Below, in pieces: positions 56,662 to 64,000 of a stretch of DNA of 64,000 bases. Under the pieces are notes generated by a model. The model did not search any database, was not told where the DNA came from, and worked only from the letters and a program-made list of their open reading frames with translations. The DNA comes from Streptomyces sp. NBC_01750. Its GTDB lineage: Bacteria > Actinomycetota > Actinomycetes > Streptomycetales > Streptomycetaceae. The stretch lies in the NCBI RefSeq assembly GCF_035918095.1, contig NZ_CP109137.1, forward strand, positions 4,838,001-4,902,000, given 5' to 3'. The translations under genes and the position numbers were made by a program. The number at the start of each line of letters is the position of its first letter. Position 1 is the first letter of the stretch.

Positions 56662-56726
56662 GCGCCGAAGATTACGCAGTCGGCGTGGCGAGCCCGCGTT
56701 CGGGATTCACGCACCGGTGACGACGG

Positions 56727-57137
56727 TCAGTCCTCGCCACAGATCCGCAGCCCCCTCGGCGTCGCGCACGGCAGATGTCCGTGTGTACGGATGACGTCCT
56801 GGCCGCTGCCCCGGCTCATATAGCTGAGGAAGCTGGAGGCGAGTGAGTCGGCGGGCGGCTGGCCGTAGGTGTACGCGTACTCGATCTCCCGGTACGGGTA
56901 CGCGCTCTTGCCGATGTCGTCGACGGACGGGGCGTCGCCCGCGATGGAGAGGCGGTGCACACCCTTGAGCGGAGTCCCGGAGCGCAGTTCGCTGTAGCCG
57001 ATGGCGCCCGGCAGCCGGGCGACCGTGGCCAGCACCTGTTCCGTGGAGTCGAGTTCGCAGCGTACGACCGGGGCCCCGGGGTCATCCTTCCGCTCGCAGT
57101 CGCGGGAGGAGTTGGCGGGCTCGTTCCGTTGCGGCAC
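56727..57137 (-). pseudogene. truncated periplasmic substrate-binding (PstS-like) domain
   Basis: 136 residues corresponding to the C-terminal half of a phosphate-type solute-binding fold: RNEPANSSRDC, LPGAIGYSELRSGTPLKG, AYPYREIEYAYTYGQPP and SSFLSYMSRGSGQDVIRTHGH. The N-terminal half, signal sequence and a proper start are missing: upstream sequence reads in other frames without domain similarity. In Streptomyces such domains usually sit at the end of larger secreted or kinase-linked proteins. It is probably a deletion remnant beside the kinase. Confidence 0.6.
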
Positions 57138-57219
57138 GCGGCGGGCGGCCTTCCGTCGAGTGGCCGCGCGGCCGGCCCGTGCTGACGCGAGCGCCCTCGC
57201 GGTACCGCGGCACAGGCAT

Positions 57220-57241
57220 CCGGACGATCCGGATCGTCCGG
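57220..57241. promoter_or_regulatory. perfect 22-base palindrome
   Basis: Half-site CCGGACGATCC followed directly by its reverse complement, in the gap between the P450 terminator and the truncated binding-protein gene. It is a possible operator, or the scar of the deletion. Confidence 0.5.
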
Positions 57242-57249
57242 TAGTACGC

Positions 57250-57284
57250 GGCGCGGGGCCCGGATCGCGTCCGGGCCCCGCGCC
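57250..57284 (-). terminator. hairpin terminator after P450 gene
   Basis: A perfect 15-base-pair stem (GGCGCGGGGCCCGGA) with loop TCGCG, 12 bases past the P450 stop. Confidence 0.8.
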
Positions 57285-57295
57285 TTCGCGTCAGA

Positions 57296-58669
57296 TCAGT
57301 GCGCGCCGCCCACGTGGCGCAGCACGCACCGTGCCGGGCCCGTCGCGCGCAGGGTGATCCCGGTATCCACCGGGACATCGACGTCGATGGCGTCCAGCTC
57401 GAACTCCCGCAGGATCATCGCCAGCGCCAGCACCGACTCCAGCATCGAGAAGTGCTGACCGAAGCACGCCCGCGGCCCGCCGCCGAACGGGAACCACGCA
57501 TACCGCGGCCGCCCGTTCTCCCGCTCCGGCGTGAACCGTTCCGGGTCGAAGCGCTCCGGCTCGTCCCAGTACCGGGGATGCCGGTGCGTCACCCACGGCG
57601 CGACGATCACATCCGCGCCGGCCGGGATCGTGTGCCCCCCGATCTCCGTCGCCGCGACCGCCCGGCGGCCGATGACAGGACCCGGCGGGTAGAGGCGCAG
57701 CGCCTCCTTCAGCACCTGTGTCAGATACGGGAGTGCCTCGAGATCCGCGGCCCCCGGGGTTCGTCCGCTCAGTACGCGTACCACCTCCTCCCGCGCCCGC
57801 GCCTGCTGCTCGGGGTGGCGGGCCAGCAGGTGCAGTGCGAACGCGAGCGACGTGGCCGTTGTGTCATGCCCCGCGAGCAGGAACACCAGCACCTGGTCGC
57901 GGATCTCGGACGCGTCGAGGGTCCCGTCCTCCGCGCTCTCGGCCTGGGAGAGGAGCGTCAGCAGGTCCTCGCCCTGTGCCGCCTTCCCCTCCGCGCGCCG
58001 CTTCTCGATGATCCCGTCGCACACCGCGTACAGATCGCCCATCGTGGCCGTGGCCCGCCGGTTGGCCGGAGTCGGCCAGCTGCGCGGGAAGTTGGCGGGG
58101 GAGTAGCCGCGGGCGAGCGTGTACTCCCCGATGATCGGGAAGCATCGCTCCACGACGTCGACCGCCGCCTCGACGTCCGTGCCGAACAGAATGCGGGCGA
58201 CCGCCCGCAGCGTGAGCCGGGTCGTCTCGGCGACGACGTCCACCGTGGCGTCGGGGGCGCTGCGCCAGGTGGAGAGCAGCGCGGCGGTTTCGGCGGTTAC
58301 GGCGTCGGCGTAGCCGTCGACCCGTCGTCGGGTGAACAGCGGCTGTACGAGCCGCCGCTGCCGGAGGTAGTCGTCGTCCTGGCTGGTCAGCAGGCCGTTG
58401 CCGAACGACTCCCGGACCTCCTGGTAAAAGGCGTTGTCCTTGCGGAAGTTGGCCGATTCCGTCGCCAGCACCTGCTGGGCGCCCTCCGCGGAGAACACCG
58501 CGTACAGCTCGATTCGCAGCCCGGGCGGGCCCGCGGTGAACCTGACGACGTCTCCGTGCTCGCGCTGTGCGCTGAGGTAGGTGCCGAGCGAGTCGCGCTT
58601 GAGCTCGAACATCGAGCCAAGTAACGGCAGACCCGCCGGACCCGGTACTGCTGTGCCCGTCTTCGTCAT
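57296..58669 (-). CDS. cytochrome P450 with a TTA codon
   Basis: 457 residues from ATG 58669. It is longer than usual soluble Streptomyces P450s and closer to class E/CYP4-CYP102-like forms: a Pro-Gly-rich start (VPGPAGLPLLGSMFELKRD), I helix LLAGHDTTATSLAFAL, ExxR in LKEALRLYPPGPV, and heme loop FGGGPRACFGQHFSM with Cys about 402. Residue 16 (58622-58624) is encoded by TTA, so translation would depend on the bldA leucine tRNA. It is last in an operon after a DUF397 gene (21 bases) and a regulator. No redox partner gene is present. Confidence 0.9.
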   Translation of the reverse strand: MTKTGTAVPGPAGLPLLGSMFELKRDSLGTYLSAQREHGDVVRFTAGPPGLRIELYAVFSAEGAQQVLATESANFRKDNAFYQEVRESFGNGLLTSQDDDYLRQRRLVQPLFTRRRVDGYADAVTAETAALLSTWRSAPDATVDVVAETTRLTLRAVARILFGTDVEAAVDVVERCFPIIGEYTLARGYSPANFPRSWPTPANRRATATMGDLYAVCDGIIEKRRAEGKAAQGEDLLTLLSQAESAEDGTLDASEIRDQVLVFLLAGHDTTATSLAFALHLLARHPEQQARAREEVVRVLSGRTPGAADLEALPYLTQVLKEALRLYPPGPVIGRRAVAATEIGGHTIPAGADVIVAPWVTHRHPRYWDEPERFDPERFTPERENGRPRYAWFPFGGGPRACFGQHFSMLESVLALAMILREFELDAIDVDVPVDTGITLRATGPARCVLRHVGGAH

Positions 58670-58689
58670 GGCTTCTCCTACGTACGGGT

Positions 58690-58926
58690 TCAGCTTGCCC
58701 AGTCGAGGAAGTTCGTCCAGGTGGTGGGAGCGACGGCGAAGGTGGGTCCGTCGGCCCGCTTGGAGTCGCGGATGTGGATGGTGCGGGGGCAGGCGGCGAC
58801 CTCGACGCAGTCGCCGGTTCCGTCGCTGCTGTACGAGGACTTGCGCCAGTCGAAGGCGACTTCGATGCAGCTGCCGCCACCGCTGTCGCTGTAGCTGGAC
58901 TTGAACCAGCGCAGGCTGTTGCTCAT
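58690..58926 (-). CDS. DUF397 protein
   Basis: 78 residues with two DUF397-type half motifs, WFKSSYSDSGGGSCIEVA and WRKSSYSSDGTGDCVEVA, then RDSKRADGPTFAVAP. DUF397 proteins are small partners of XRE-DUF5753 regulators in Streptomyces, in the BldB/AbaA/WhiJ type gene sets. Its start overlaps the regulator stop by four bases. The doubled motif suggests an internal duplication. Confidence 0.92.
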   Translation of the reverse strand: MSNSLRWFKSSYSDSGGGSCIEVAFDWRKSSYSSDGTGDCVEVAACPRTIHIRDSKRADGPTFAVAPTTWTNFLDWAS

Positions 58927-59759
58927 CTCTGCTCTCCTGCCAACCGCTCGATGAGGCCCAGCGATTCACGGGGATCCAGGGCCTGTGCCCGGATCCTCGC
59001 ATACCGCTGGGTCAACGTACTCACCTTTCCCGGCTCCTTGATCAGCAGGCTCTCGCCCTGGATTTCCAGGAAGACCAAGCGGTCATGCTCCGGGCTCTCC
59101 ACCAGCTCCATCCCACCGCGGTCGCCTGCGTATTCTCCGCTGAGCCCAGCGTCCAGCGGCAACACCTGAAGCGTCACGTTACGCCGCCGCGCGCACTCCG
59201 CAAGGTGCCGCAGCTGGCCCCGCATGACCTCCTCGCTGCCGATCGTCCGCCGTAACACCGACTCCTCCAGGATCAGCTCGATCAGCGCCACCGGCTCCCG
59301 CTCGAACAGCGCCCTGCGCGCCATCCGCGCCTCGACCAGCTCCTCCACCCGCTCCTCGGACAACGGCGGATAACCCCCGCCGATCAGCGCCCGCGCATAC
59401 TCCTCCGTCTGGAACAGCCCGTGCACGACCAGCGTCGCGTACAGACAAAGCCCCACCGCCTTCTGCTCCAGCAGCGCGTAGTCCTTGAACTGCGCCGGGT
59501 ACTTGTCCAGCCGTACGTATGTCCTCGCCTCCTCGAAGATCCCCGTCCCGCCCCCGAGCACCCTCTCCAGCTCCACCAGCATCTGGTCGCTCGCGGGCTG
59601 CGCGCAGGTCTCCATCGCGCTCACCGCCGCGCCCGTGAAGCCCATCTCGTTTCCCAGCTGCTCCTGCGTCAGTCCTTTCTGGACGCGCATATTGCGCGCG
59701 ACATTCGCCACCAGACGCGTCGCGGGACCCGCCGTTTCCTTGTTTTCCGCACGTGCCAT
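58923..59759 (-). CDS. XRE-family regulator, DUF5753 (WhiJ-like), with a TTA codon
   Basis: 278 residues. The N-terminal HTH has MRVQKGLTQEQLGNEMGFTGAAVSAMETC; the DUF5753 domain covers residues 90-270 (LFQTEEYARAL, EARMARRALFERE, LRHLAECARRRNVTLQVLP). Residue 169 (59253-59255) is a TTA Leu codon, so expression is likely bldA-dependent. WhiJ-like regulators control development and secondary metabolism together with DUF397 partners. Three ACTCAACCGG iterons lie 18 bases upstream. It heads the operon with DUF397 and the P450. Confidence 0.9.
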   Translation of the reverse strand: MARAENKETAGPATRLVANVARNMRVQKGLTQEQLGNEMGFTGAAVSAMETCAQPASDQMLVELERVLGGGTGIFEEARTYVRLDKYPAQFKDYALLEQKAVGLCLYATLVVHGLFQTEEYARALIGGGYPPLSEERVEELVEARMARRALFEREPVALIELILEESVLRRTIGSEEVMRGQLRHLAECARRRNVTLQVLPLDAGLSGEYAGDRGGMELVESPEHDRLVFLEIQGESLLIKEPGKVSTLTQRYARIRAQALDPRESLGLIERLAGEQR

Positions 59760-59776
59760 TTACGATCACCGCTTCG

Positions 59777-59806
59777 ACTCAACCGGACTCAACCGGTCTC
59801 AACCAG
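59777..59806. repeat. three tandem 10-base iterons before the XRE regulator
   Basis: ACTCAACCGG, ACTCAACCGG, TCTCAACCAG in direct tandem, 18 bases upstream of the regulator's start. On the minus strand they read CCGGTTGAGT. This is a probable autoregulatory binding site. Confidence 0.6.
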
Positions 59807-59855
59807 TCCCCGCCGAATTCGACCCGCCTCAAAGGGAGCTCGAGCAGGTCAACGT

Positions 59856-60323
59856 ATGCCGGACCCCTCGTCCCGGTCCTGGAAAACGCTAGCCAAGGTC
59901 ACCCAGACTGTCCTTGTGGATACGCAAAGTCGCGAAGTAAACCTCGATTGGATTCCGGCTTCGGGATTCCAGCTCCGTAAGGCGGGCGTGCAATTCGACG
60001 CCATCCGCGTCGACGACGAAGACGGCCGCCGCCTCGCCGATCTCCTGGAGAGGATGACCGGGGGTGACCCCGGGCCCGTCGTCATCGAGGCGCACGGGAG
60101 GCGGTCCGTGTACTTCCTCGTACCGGCCGGGACGACGTCGCACCGAGCCTGGCCGCGAGGTGTGACCCGGCTCAACTCGGGTCACGCTCACGTGAGTTAT
60201 ATCCCGGTGCCTGCCCTCAAAGGCCGCACCTGGCCGCTGTCCTGGCGGTTCCCGCCCACTGGTGCCGGTCGATTCGTGCACCCTCTTCTGCTCTGCAACG
60301 CCGCGTCCGTGCTGCTCGGTTGA
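59856..60323 (+). CDS. uncharacterised Streptomyces protein next to XRE/DUF397 genes
   Basis: 155 residues from ATG 59856, divergent from the regulator. The sequence has FDAIRVDDEDGRRLADLLERM, then VYFLVPAGTTSHRAWPRGVTRL and SYIPVPALKGRTWPLSWRFPP. I recall proteins of this kind beside WhiJ-like regulators in Streptomyces. It is probably globular and cytoplasmic; the strands resemble the N-terminal part of bifunctional primase/polymerase proteins, but no catalytic residues are visible. A role in the same regulatory set is plausible. Confidence 0.6.
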   Translation: MPDPSSRSWKTLAKVTQTVLVDTQSREVNLDWIPASGFQLRKAGVQFDAIRVDDEDGRRLADLLERMTGGDPGPVVIEAHGRRSVYFLVPAGTTSHRAWPRGVTRLNSGHAHVSYIPVPALKGRTWPLSWRFPPTGAGRFVHPLLLCNAASVLLG

Positions 60324-60401
60324 CCCCATCGGCGTCCGGGACGTGTCCCGGACGCGCGGAACCGGGACAGCCAGCCGCCACCATCTCTAGCGTCCATCCC
60401 C

Positions 60402-61682
60402 ATGGACACAACACGGAGGACAATTCTTCGGGGCATGGCCGCGGCCCCACTCGTGGCGACGGCCGGCGGGCTTCTGGTACCCGCGACGGCGCACGCGGCC
60501 GTCGCGGCCGAATTGCCAGGAGTCAGGCTCTGGATACGCACGGGAAAGGACCCGGAGGGTGGCGGCGCTTCCTACCCCGACGCCATCAAGGGGCTGCTCG
60601 ATGTGGAAAGGCTTCCCCATGCCCCTGTCAGCCAGGTAATGGAGGATCTCAACAGGTCGGGCACATACCGGCGAAGGCCGGACTGGCCACGGCGGAATTC
60701 ACCCGACGTGGCGCGCACGTTCACCTGGCGGCGTGACGACTTCACCACCCGGGACTGGCGGCCCCAAGGCATCACCACCGACTACGACGGCCACGGAACC
60801 GGCGGAAATGTGGTGCTGGTCTCCTGGTACACGATGAACAGGGCCGCTCATCAGGCCGCGCGCATCAGCTTTGTGGATGTGAGCGGCACGTCCCGTCCGA
60901 TGTACCGGCATGTGCTGCTGGTCGAGCCGTACCGGACCGGGAGCGGACGGTACAGCTTCCGGCCCGTGACAAAGCATGTCGGGGGAATCGCCTGGTACAA
61001 GGACCGGCTGTACGTCGTGGACACCAAGTACGGTCTGCGGGTGTTCAACCTGGACCAGATGTTCCAGGTGTCGACCGGCGGCCCTGCGATGAGCCACTGC
61101 GGGCTCCACAGCGACAATCGCTACTACGGCTACGGCTGCAAGTACGTCCTGCCGCAGAGCCGCGGGTACGACGACATCGAGGCCGAGATCGACAGGATGC
61201 GCTATTCCCAGGTGTCCGTCGACCGTACGACCGGGCCGTACCACACGCTGCTGGTGAGCGAGTTCGTCGACAAGGGCTCGGCATCGGCGCAGGCGCGGGC
61301 GGTGCGGTTCGAGGTCGAGCGCGACCATGGGGCGCTGCGGCATGTCGATCCCGCGACACAGTCGGTGCTCTCGCAGAAGACGTACCGGATCACCAATGGG
61401 AAGCAGATCCAGGGCGCGGTCAGCGTGAACGAGAGGTTCTACGTCTCCCGCAGTGACGGCCCGTCCGAGTACGGCTACCTGCGGACGGGCCGGGCGGCCG
61501 CCACCGATCTGACCGTGCGGACGAGCGGCAGGGTGGTGCGGGGGCCGGAGGATCTGTCCTACGCACGAACCGGCGGGCAAGGACTCCTGTGGTCGCTCGG
61601 CGAGTATGCGGTCGGCGACCAGGACCCGGGCGAGCCGCGGTCCCGCTACAACAGCCGCTACGTGTACGCCATCAGACTCTGA
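60402..61682 (+). CDS. Tat-exported protein, propeller-like
   Basis: 426 residues. The leader has RRTILRG and a hydrophobic core ending AHA (cleavage about residue 32), a twin-arginine-type signal. The mature protein contains beta strands with W and Y repeats (GGIAWYKDRLYVVDTKYGLRVF, YHTLLVSEFVDKG, QIQGAVSVNERFYVSRSD, YARTGGQGLLWSLGEY), typical of a secreted beta-propeller. No metal or catalytic motif is visible. I recall similar Streptomyces proteins without function. It sits between the XRE set and the third kinase. Confidence 0.75.
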   Translation: MDTTRRTILRGMAAAPLVATAGGLLVPATAHAAVAAELPGVRLWIRTGKDPEGGGASYPDAIKGLLDVERLPHAPVSQVMEDLNRSGTYRRRPDWPRRNSPDVARTFTWRRDDFTTRDWRPQGITTDYDGHGTGGNVVLVSWYTMNRAAHQAARISFVDVSGTSRPMYRHVLLVEPYRTGSGRYSFRPVTKHVGGIAWYKDRLYVVDTKYGLRVFNLDQMFQVSTGGPAMSHCGLHSDNRYYGYGCKYVLPQSRGYDDIEAEIDRMRYSQVSVDRTTGPYHTLLVSEFVDKGSASAQARAVRFEVERDHGALRHVDPATQSVLSQKTYRITNGKQIQGAVSVNERFYVSRSDGPSEYGYLRTGRAAATDLTVRTSGRVVRGPEDLSYARTGGQGLLWSLGEYAVGDQDPGEPRSRYNSRYVYAIRL

Positions 61683-61759
61683 ACCGCATGGTCAGCGCCG
61701 GCCACTACCGTCCCCGGCACGGAGGAACGGTTCGGGCGGTGCTCCGGCCGAGCCCCTGA

Positions 61760-63421
61760 TCAGCTCGTCTTCGTGTACGTGAGCGGCGCACCGCCCGAGC
61801 CCACCAGCTCGCGCACGATCGTCGTTCTGTCGGGCATGTCCAGGCGGCTCCACTGACCCGGTGAGCACTGCTTCGGATCGCCGAAGGTGACCTGGGTCGG
61901 GCCGAGTTCGAGGGGTGGGCCCGGGGCGCGGAGGGTGGCCGACCAGCGGCAGTCGTAGTTCGGTCCGGTGCCCGACAGGGTCATGACCTGGGTGCCGGCC
62001 GTGCCCTGGGTGATCGTCATGGTGCGGACGTTGGTGCCGTCGGCGGTGTCGAAGGATGCCTGCCAGGTGCCGACGTACTCCTGCGGGACGCCGCCGGCCG
62101 CCGTGCCGGGATCGGTCGGCGGCGTGGTGGCGGGGGCCGCCGGCGATGAGGTCAGCGGCGAGGGGGCCTTCGAGGCCGGCGACTTGGAGTCGGTGGACGC
62201 GGGCCGCTTGCCGTCGTCCCCCATGAACGCGTACACCGAGCCGCCGGCCCCGACCGCTACGACCAGGGCCACCGCGACGAGGGCGATGGTGCCGCCCTTC
62301 CTCCGTGGCGCGGGGCCGTACGGGAGGGTGTTGGGGGCGTACGGAGCCGGTGCGGGGGCGTTGGGAACCGGTGACGGGCCGCTGTACGGGTAGCCGTACC
62401 CGTACGCGGGGGGCGGGGTCGGCGGGGGCGTGGACTGCGGCATGGGGGGCTTCGGGGCGGCGACCGCGGTCATCGTCGGCGGCTGTTCCGGGGCCGGGGC
62501 CCTTGCCGGTGCGGGGGCCGCCGGTTGCTCCACCTCCAGCAACTGCACAGCATGGCGGCCCAGTTGGGCGATCAGCGCGCCGGGCAGCCAGGGCTCGCCG
62601 TCCGCGTCGGAGGTCGTACGCTCCAGGATCCGCGCGAGCGTCGGACGGGACCCGGGGTCCTTGTTGAGGCAGTCGCGTACGAGCTCGAGCAGAGATTCCG
62701 GAAGGCCGGCCAGGTCCGGCTCCTCCTGCGCGATACGGAACATCAGCGCGTGCACACCACTGTCGGCCGAGCCGAACGGGAGGCGGCCCGTCGCCGCGTA
62801 GGCGAGGACGGAGCCGAGGCAGAAGATGTCGCAGGCGGTGGTGACGCGGTCGCCGCGTACCTGCTCGGGAGCCATGAAACCGGGCGAACCGACGAGCGCG
62901 CCGGTGCGGGTGAGACCGCCGTCGGTGACCGTTTCCAGGGCACGGGCTATGCCGAAGTCGATGACCCGGGGGCCGTCGATCGTGATCAGGATGTTGGACG
63001 GCTTGAGGTCGCGGTGGATGAGTTCGGCGCCGTGGATGTTCTCGAGCGCGTGCGCGAGGCCGGCGGCGAGGATGCGGACGGAACGCTCCGGGAGGGGGCC
63101 GTGACCGCCGGAGACGACGGTGTGGAGCGCGGGTCCCGCGATGTAGCCGGTGGCGACCCACGGGACGGGGGCCTCGGTGTCGGCATCGAGTACGGGTGCG
63201 GTCCACTCGCCGCCGACGCGCAGGGCCGCGCGCACTTCCTGGCGGAATCGGTTGCGGAACTCCTCCTGCACGGCGAGTTCCTGGCGTACGAGCTTGACGG
63301 CGACGGTGCGGCCGCGGTCGTTGCGCGCGAGGTAGACCTGGCCCATGCCGCCCGCGCCGAGCCGGGCCAGCAGACGGTACTCGCCGATGTGCCGTGGATC
63401 TGCCGGTGCCAGTGGCTCCAT
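61760..63421 (-). CDS. receptor-like Ser/Thr protein kinase (third)
   Basis: 553 residues. It starts MEPLAPADPRHIGEYRLL, like the second kinase ([18 protein letters not shown]), and has [38 protein letters not shown] and GSPGFMAPEQ. An Ala/Pro-rich linker with PPTPPP runs leads to a transmembrane helix (about 388-405) and a 130-residue extracellular domain ending in VGSGGAPLTYTKTS. It is a paralogue of the second kinase; the two differ mainly in linker and ectodomain, so they probably sense different signals. Confidence 0.93.
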   Translation of the reverse strand: MEPLAPADPRHIGEYRLLARLGAGGMGQVYLARNDRGRTVAVKLVRQELAVQEEFRNRFRQEVRAALRVGGEWTAPVLDADTEAPVPWVATGYIAGPALHTVVSGGHGPLPERSVRILAAGLAHALENIHGAELIHRDLKPSNILITIDGPRVIDFGIARALETVTDGGLTRTGALVGSPGFMAPEQVRGDRVTTACDIFCLGSVLAYAATGRLPFGSADSGVHALMFRIAQEEPDLAGLPESLLELVRDCLNKDPGSRPTLARILERTTSDADGEPWLPGALIAQLGRHAVQLLEVEQPAAPAPARAPAPEQPPTMTAVAAPKPPMPQSTPPPTPPPAYGYGYPYSGPSPVPNAPAPAPYAPNTLPYGPAPRRKGGTIALVAVALVVAVGAGGSVYAFMGDDGKRPASTDSKSPASKAPSPLTSSPAAPATTPPTDPGTAAGGVPQEYVGTWQASFDTADGTNVRTMTITQGTAGTQVMTLSGTGPNYDCRWSATLRAPGPPLELGPTQVTFGDPKQCSPGQWSRLDMPDRTTIVRELVGSGGAPLTYTKTS

Positions 63422-63589
63422 CGCCGCGCGCCCTTCCCCCGTGCCGGACCTGCTTCGTGCCGGACGTGCTTCCGTTTCCGACAGACCGAGAATAGTGGGC
63501 GTCGAGGTGACCCTTATAGGTCAGGATCCGACCTCATTGGCCCATACCGTCGGACTCACGAACGCAACCCCGTACGCGAGGAGACTGTC

Positions 63590-64000
63590 ATGGCCGTCAA
63601 GCCGGTTCCCGGGGGCTGCACCAGCGTCACACCCTGGATCATTTCGCAGGACACGGCGGGTGTCATCGACTACCTGAAGGCCGCTTTCGGGGCGGTGGAG
63701 TTGGGCCGGATGACCGGCGAGGACGGTCGGATCGGGCATGCGGAGGTACGGATCGGGGACGCGCTGGTGATGCTGTTCGACGCGGGGGGCGCCGACTGGC
63801 CGCCGACACCGGCGTTCCTGCGGCTGTACGTCGAGGACGCGGACGCCGTGCACCGGCGGGCGGTTGAATGCGGCGGCGAATCGGTGACCGAGGTGACGCA
63901 CCTCTTCTTCGGGGACCGGGTCGGCCGGGTGCGGGACCCGTTCGGGAACCTGTGGTGGATCCAGACGCACGTCGAGGATGTGAGCGAGGCGGAGATGGGG
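63590..64000 (+). CDS. VOC-family (PhnB/glyoxalase-like) protein, truncated by window end
   Basis: 137 codons are open from ATG 63590 with GAGGAGA upstream; no stop is reached. The sequence has VTPWIISQDTAGVIDYLKAAFGAVELGRM, HAEVRIGDALVMLFDA and FFGDRVGRVRDPFGNLWWIQTH, the paired beta-alpha-beta-beta-beta units of the vicinal oxygen chelate fold, PhnB/glyoxalase subgroup. Metal-site candidates include the His in HAEVRIG and the Glu/His of the second half. The substrate is unknown. Confidence 0.87.
   Translation, partial: MAVKPVPGGCTSVTPWIISQDTAGVIDYLKAAFGAVELGRMTGEDGRIGHAEVRIGDALVMLFDAGGADWPPTPAFLRLYVEDADAVHRRAVECGGESVTEVTHLFFGDRVGRVRDPFGNLWWIQTHVEDVSEAEMG

Noticed and set aside
59777..59806. 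ACTCAA repeats considered as HspR half-sites
   Set aside because: They are direct repeats without the opposite arm, in front of an XRE gene, so no HAIR can form.

Overview
The window is a piece of a Streptomyces chromosome. It shows very high G+C coding bias, frequent GTG starts, only two recognised TTA codons, three HspR operators, a consensus ParB site, and actinobacterial families such as DUF397, XRE-DUF5753 and DUF3151/DUF3152. From memory, the order dnaK-grpE-dnaJ-hspR ... clpB ... pyrE-fba ... kynA-kynU ... purA matches the S. coelicolor core around SCO3629-SCO3674. This is therefore mostly conserved core chromosome, with a small scarred accessory patch at the left edge and a more variable right end.

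Layout. 1-1994: a 3' fragment of a tRNA-Arg gene (possible attachment scar), a chimeric small membrane protein, a cupin, and a decayed divergent pair (DUF6069 remnant and TetR stub) with two intact operator-like palindromes. 1995-11271: a large secreted protein with Ig-like C-terminal repeats, a Yip1 membrane protein, an FG-GAP lipoprotein, the membrane Fe-S oxidoreductase EtfD and a small sugar transferase. 11433-15777: the HspR-controlled dnaK-grpE-dnaJ-hspR operon. 15880-17705: an unusual cassette between strong hairpins, made of a divergent LuxR-type regulator, an exported peptide precursor with five GEPSWG repeats and a coupled Rieske-like protein lacking the histidine ligands. 17767-25571: a PPOX/F420-type protein, HspR-controlled clpB, YbjN, a membrane mannosyltransferase, an aminotransferase, a Cys-rich mini protein and DUF2617. 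25626-36055: a membrane spermidine synthase-like protein, a CoxG-like protein, an aldose epimerase, pyrE, a parS site, fba, a MalY-type lyase, an MFS exporter, a lipoprotein, DUF3151 and a DUF3152 metalloprotease-like protein.

36156-39125 encodes tryptophan catabolism to anthranilate (kynA, kynU and a probable kynurenine formamidase). 39265-45624 holds a secreted hydrolase and membrane acyltransferase pair, then two tandem paralogous NarL-type two-component systems. 45769-50126 holds a CYP107-type P450 and a drug-type ABC exporter with a divergent MarR-like regulator. 50237-52495 holds a degenerate lipid-kinase homologue and purA. 52703-63421 carries three receptor-like Ser/Thr kinases (two are close paralogues), a truncated substrate-binding pseudogene, and an XRE/DUF397/P450 operon in which the regulator and the P450 each carry a TTA codon. 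The window ends inside a VOC-family gene.

The best candidate for an undescribed system is the LuxR / GEPSWG-repeat peptide / degenerate Rieske cassette. The synonymous variation between repeats indicates selection on the peptide, the signal sequence implies export, and the flanking hairpins define a self-contained unit.
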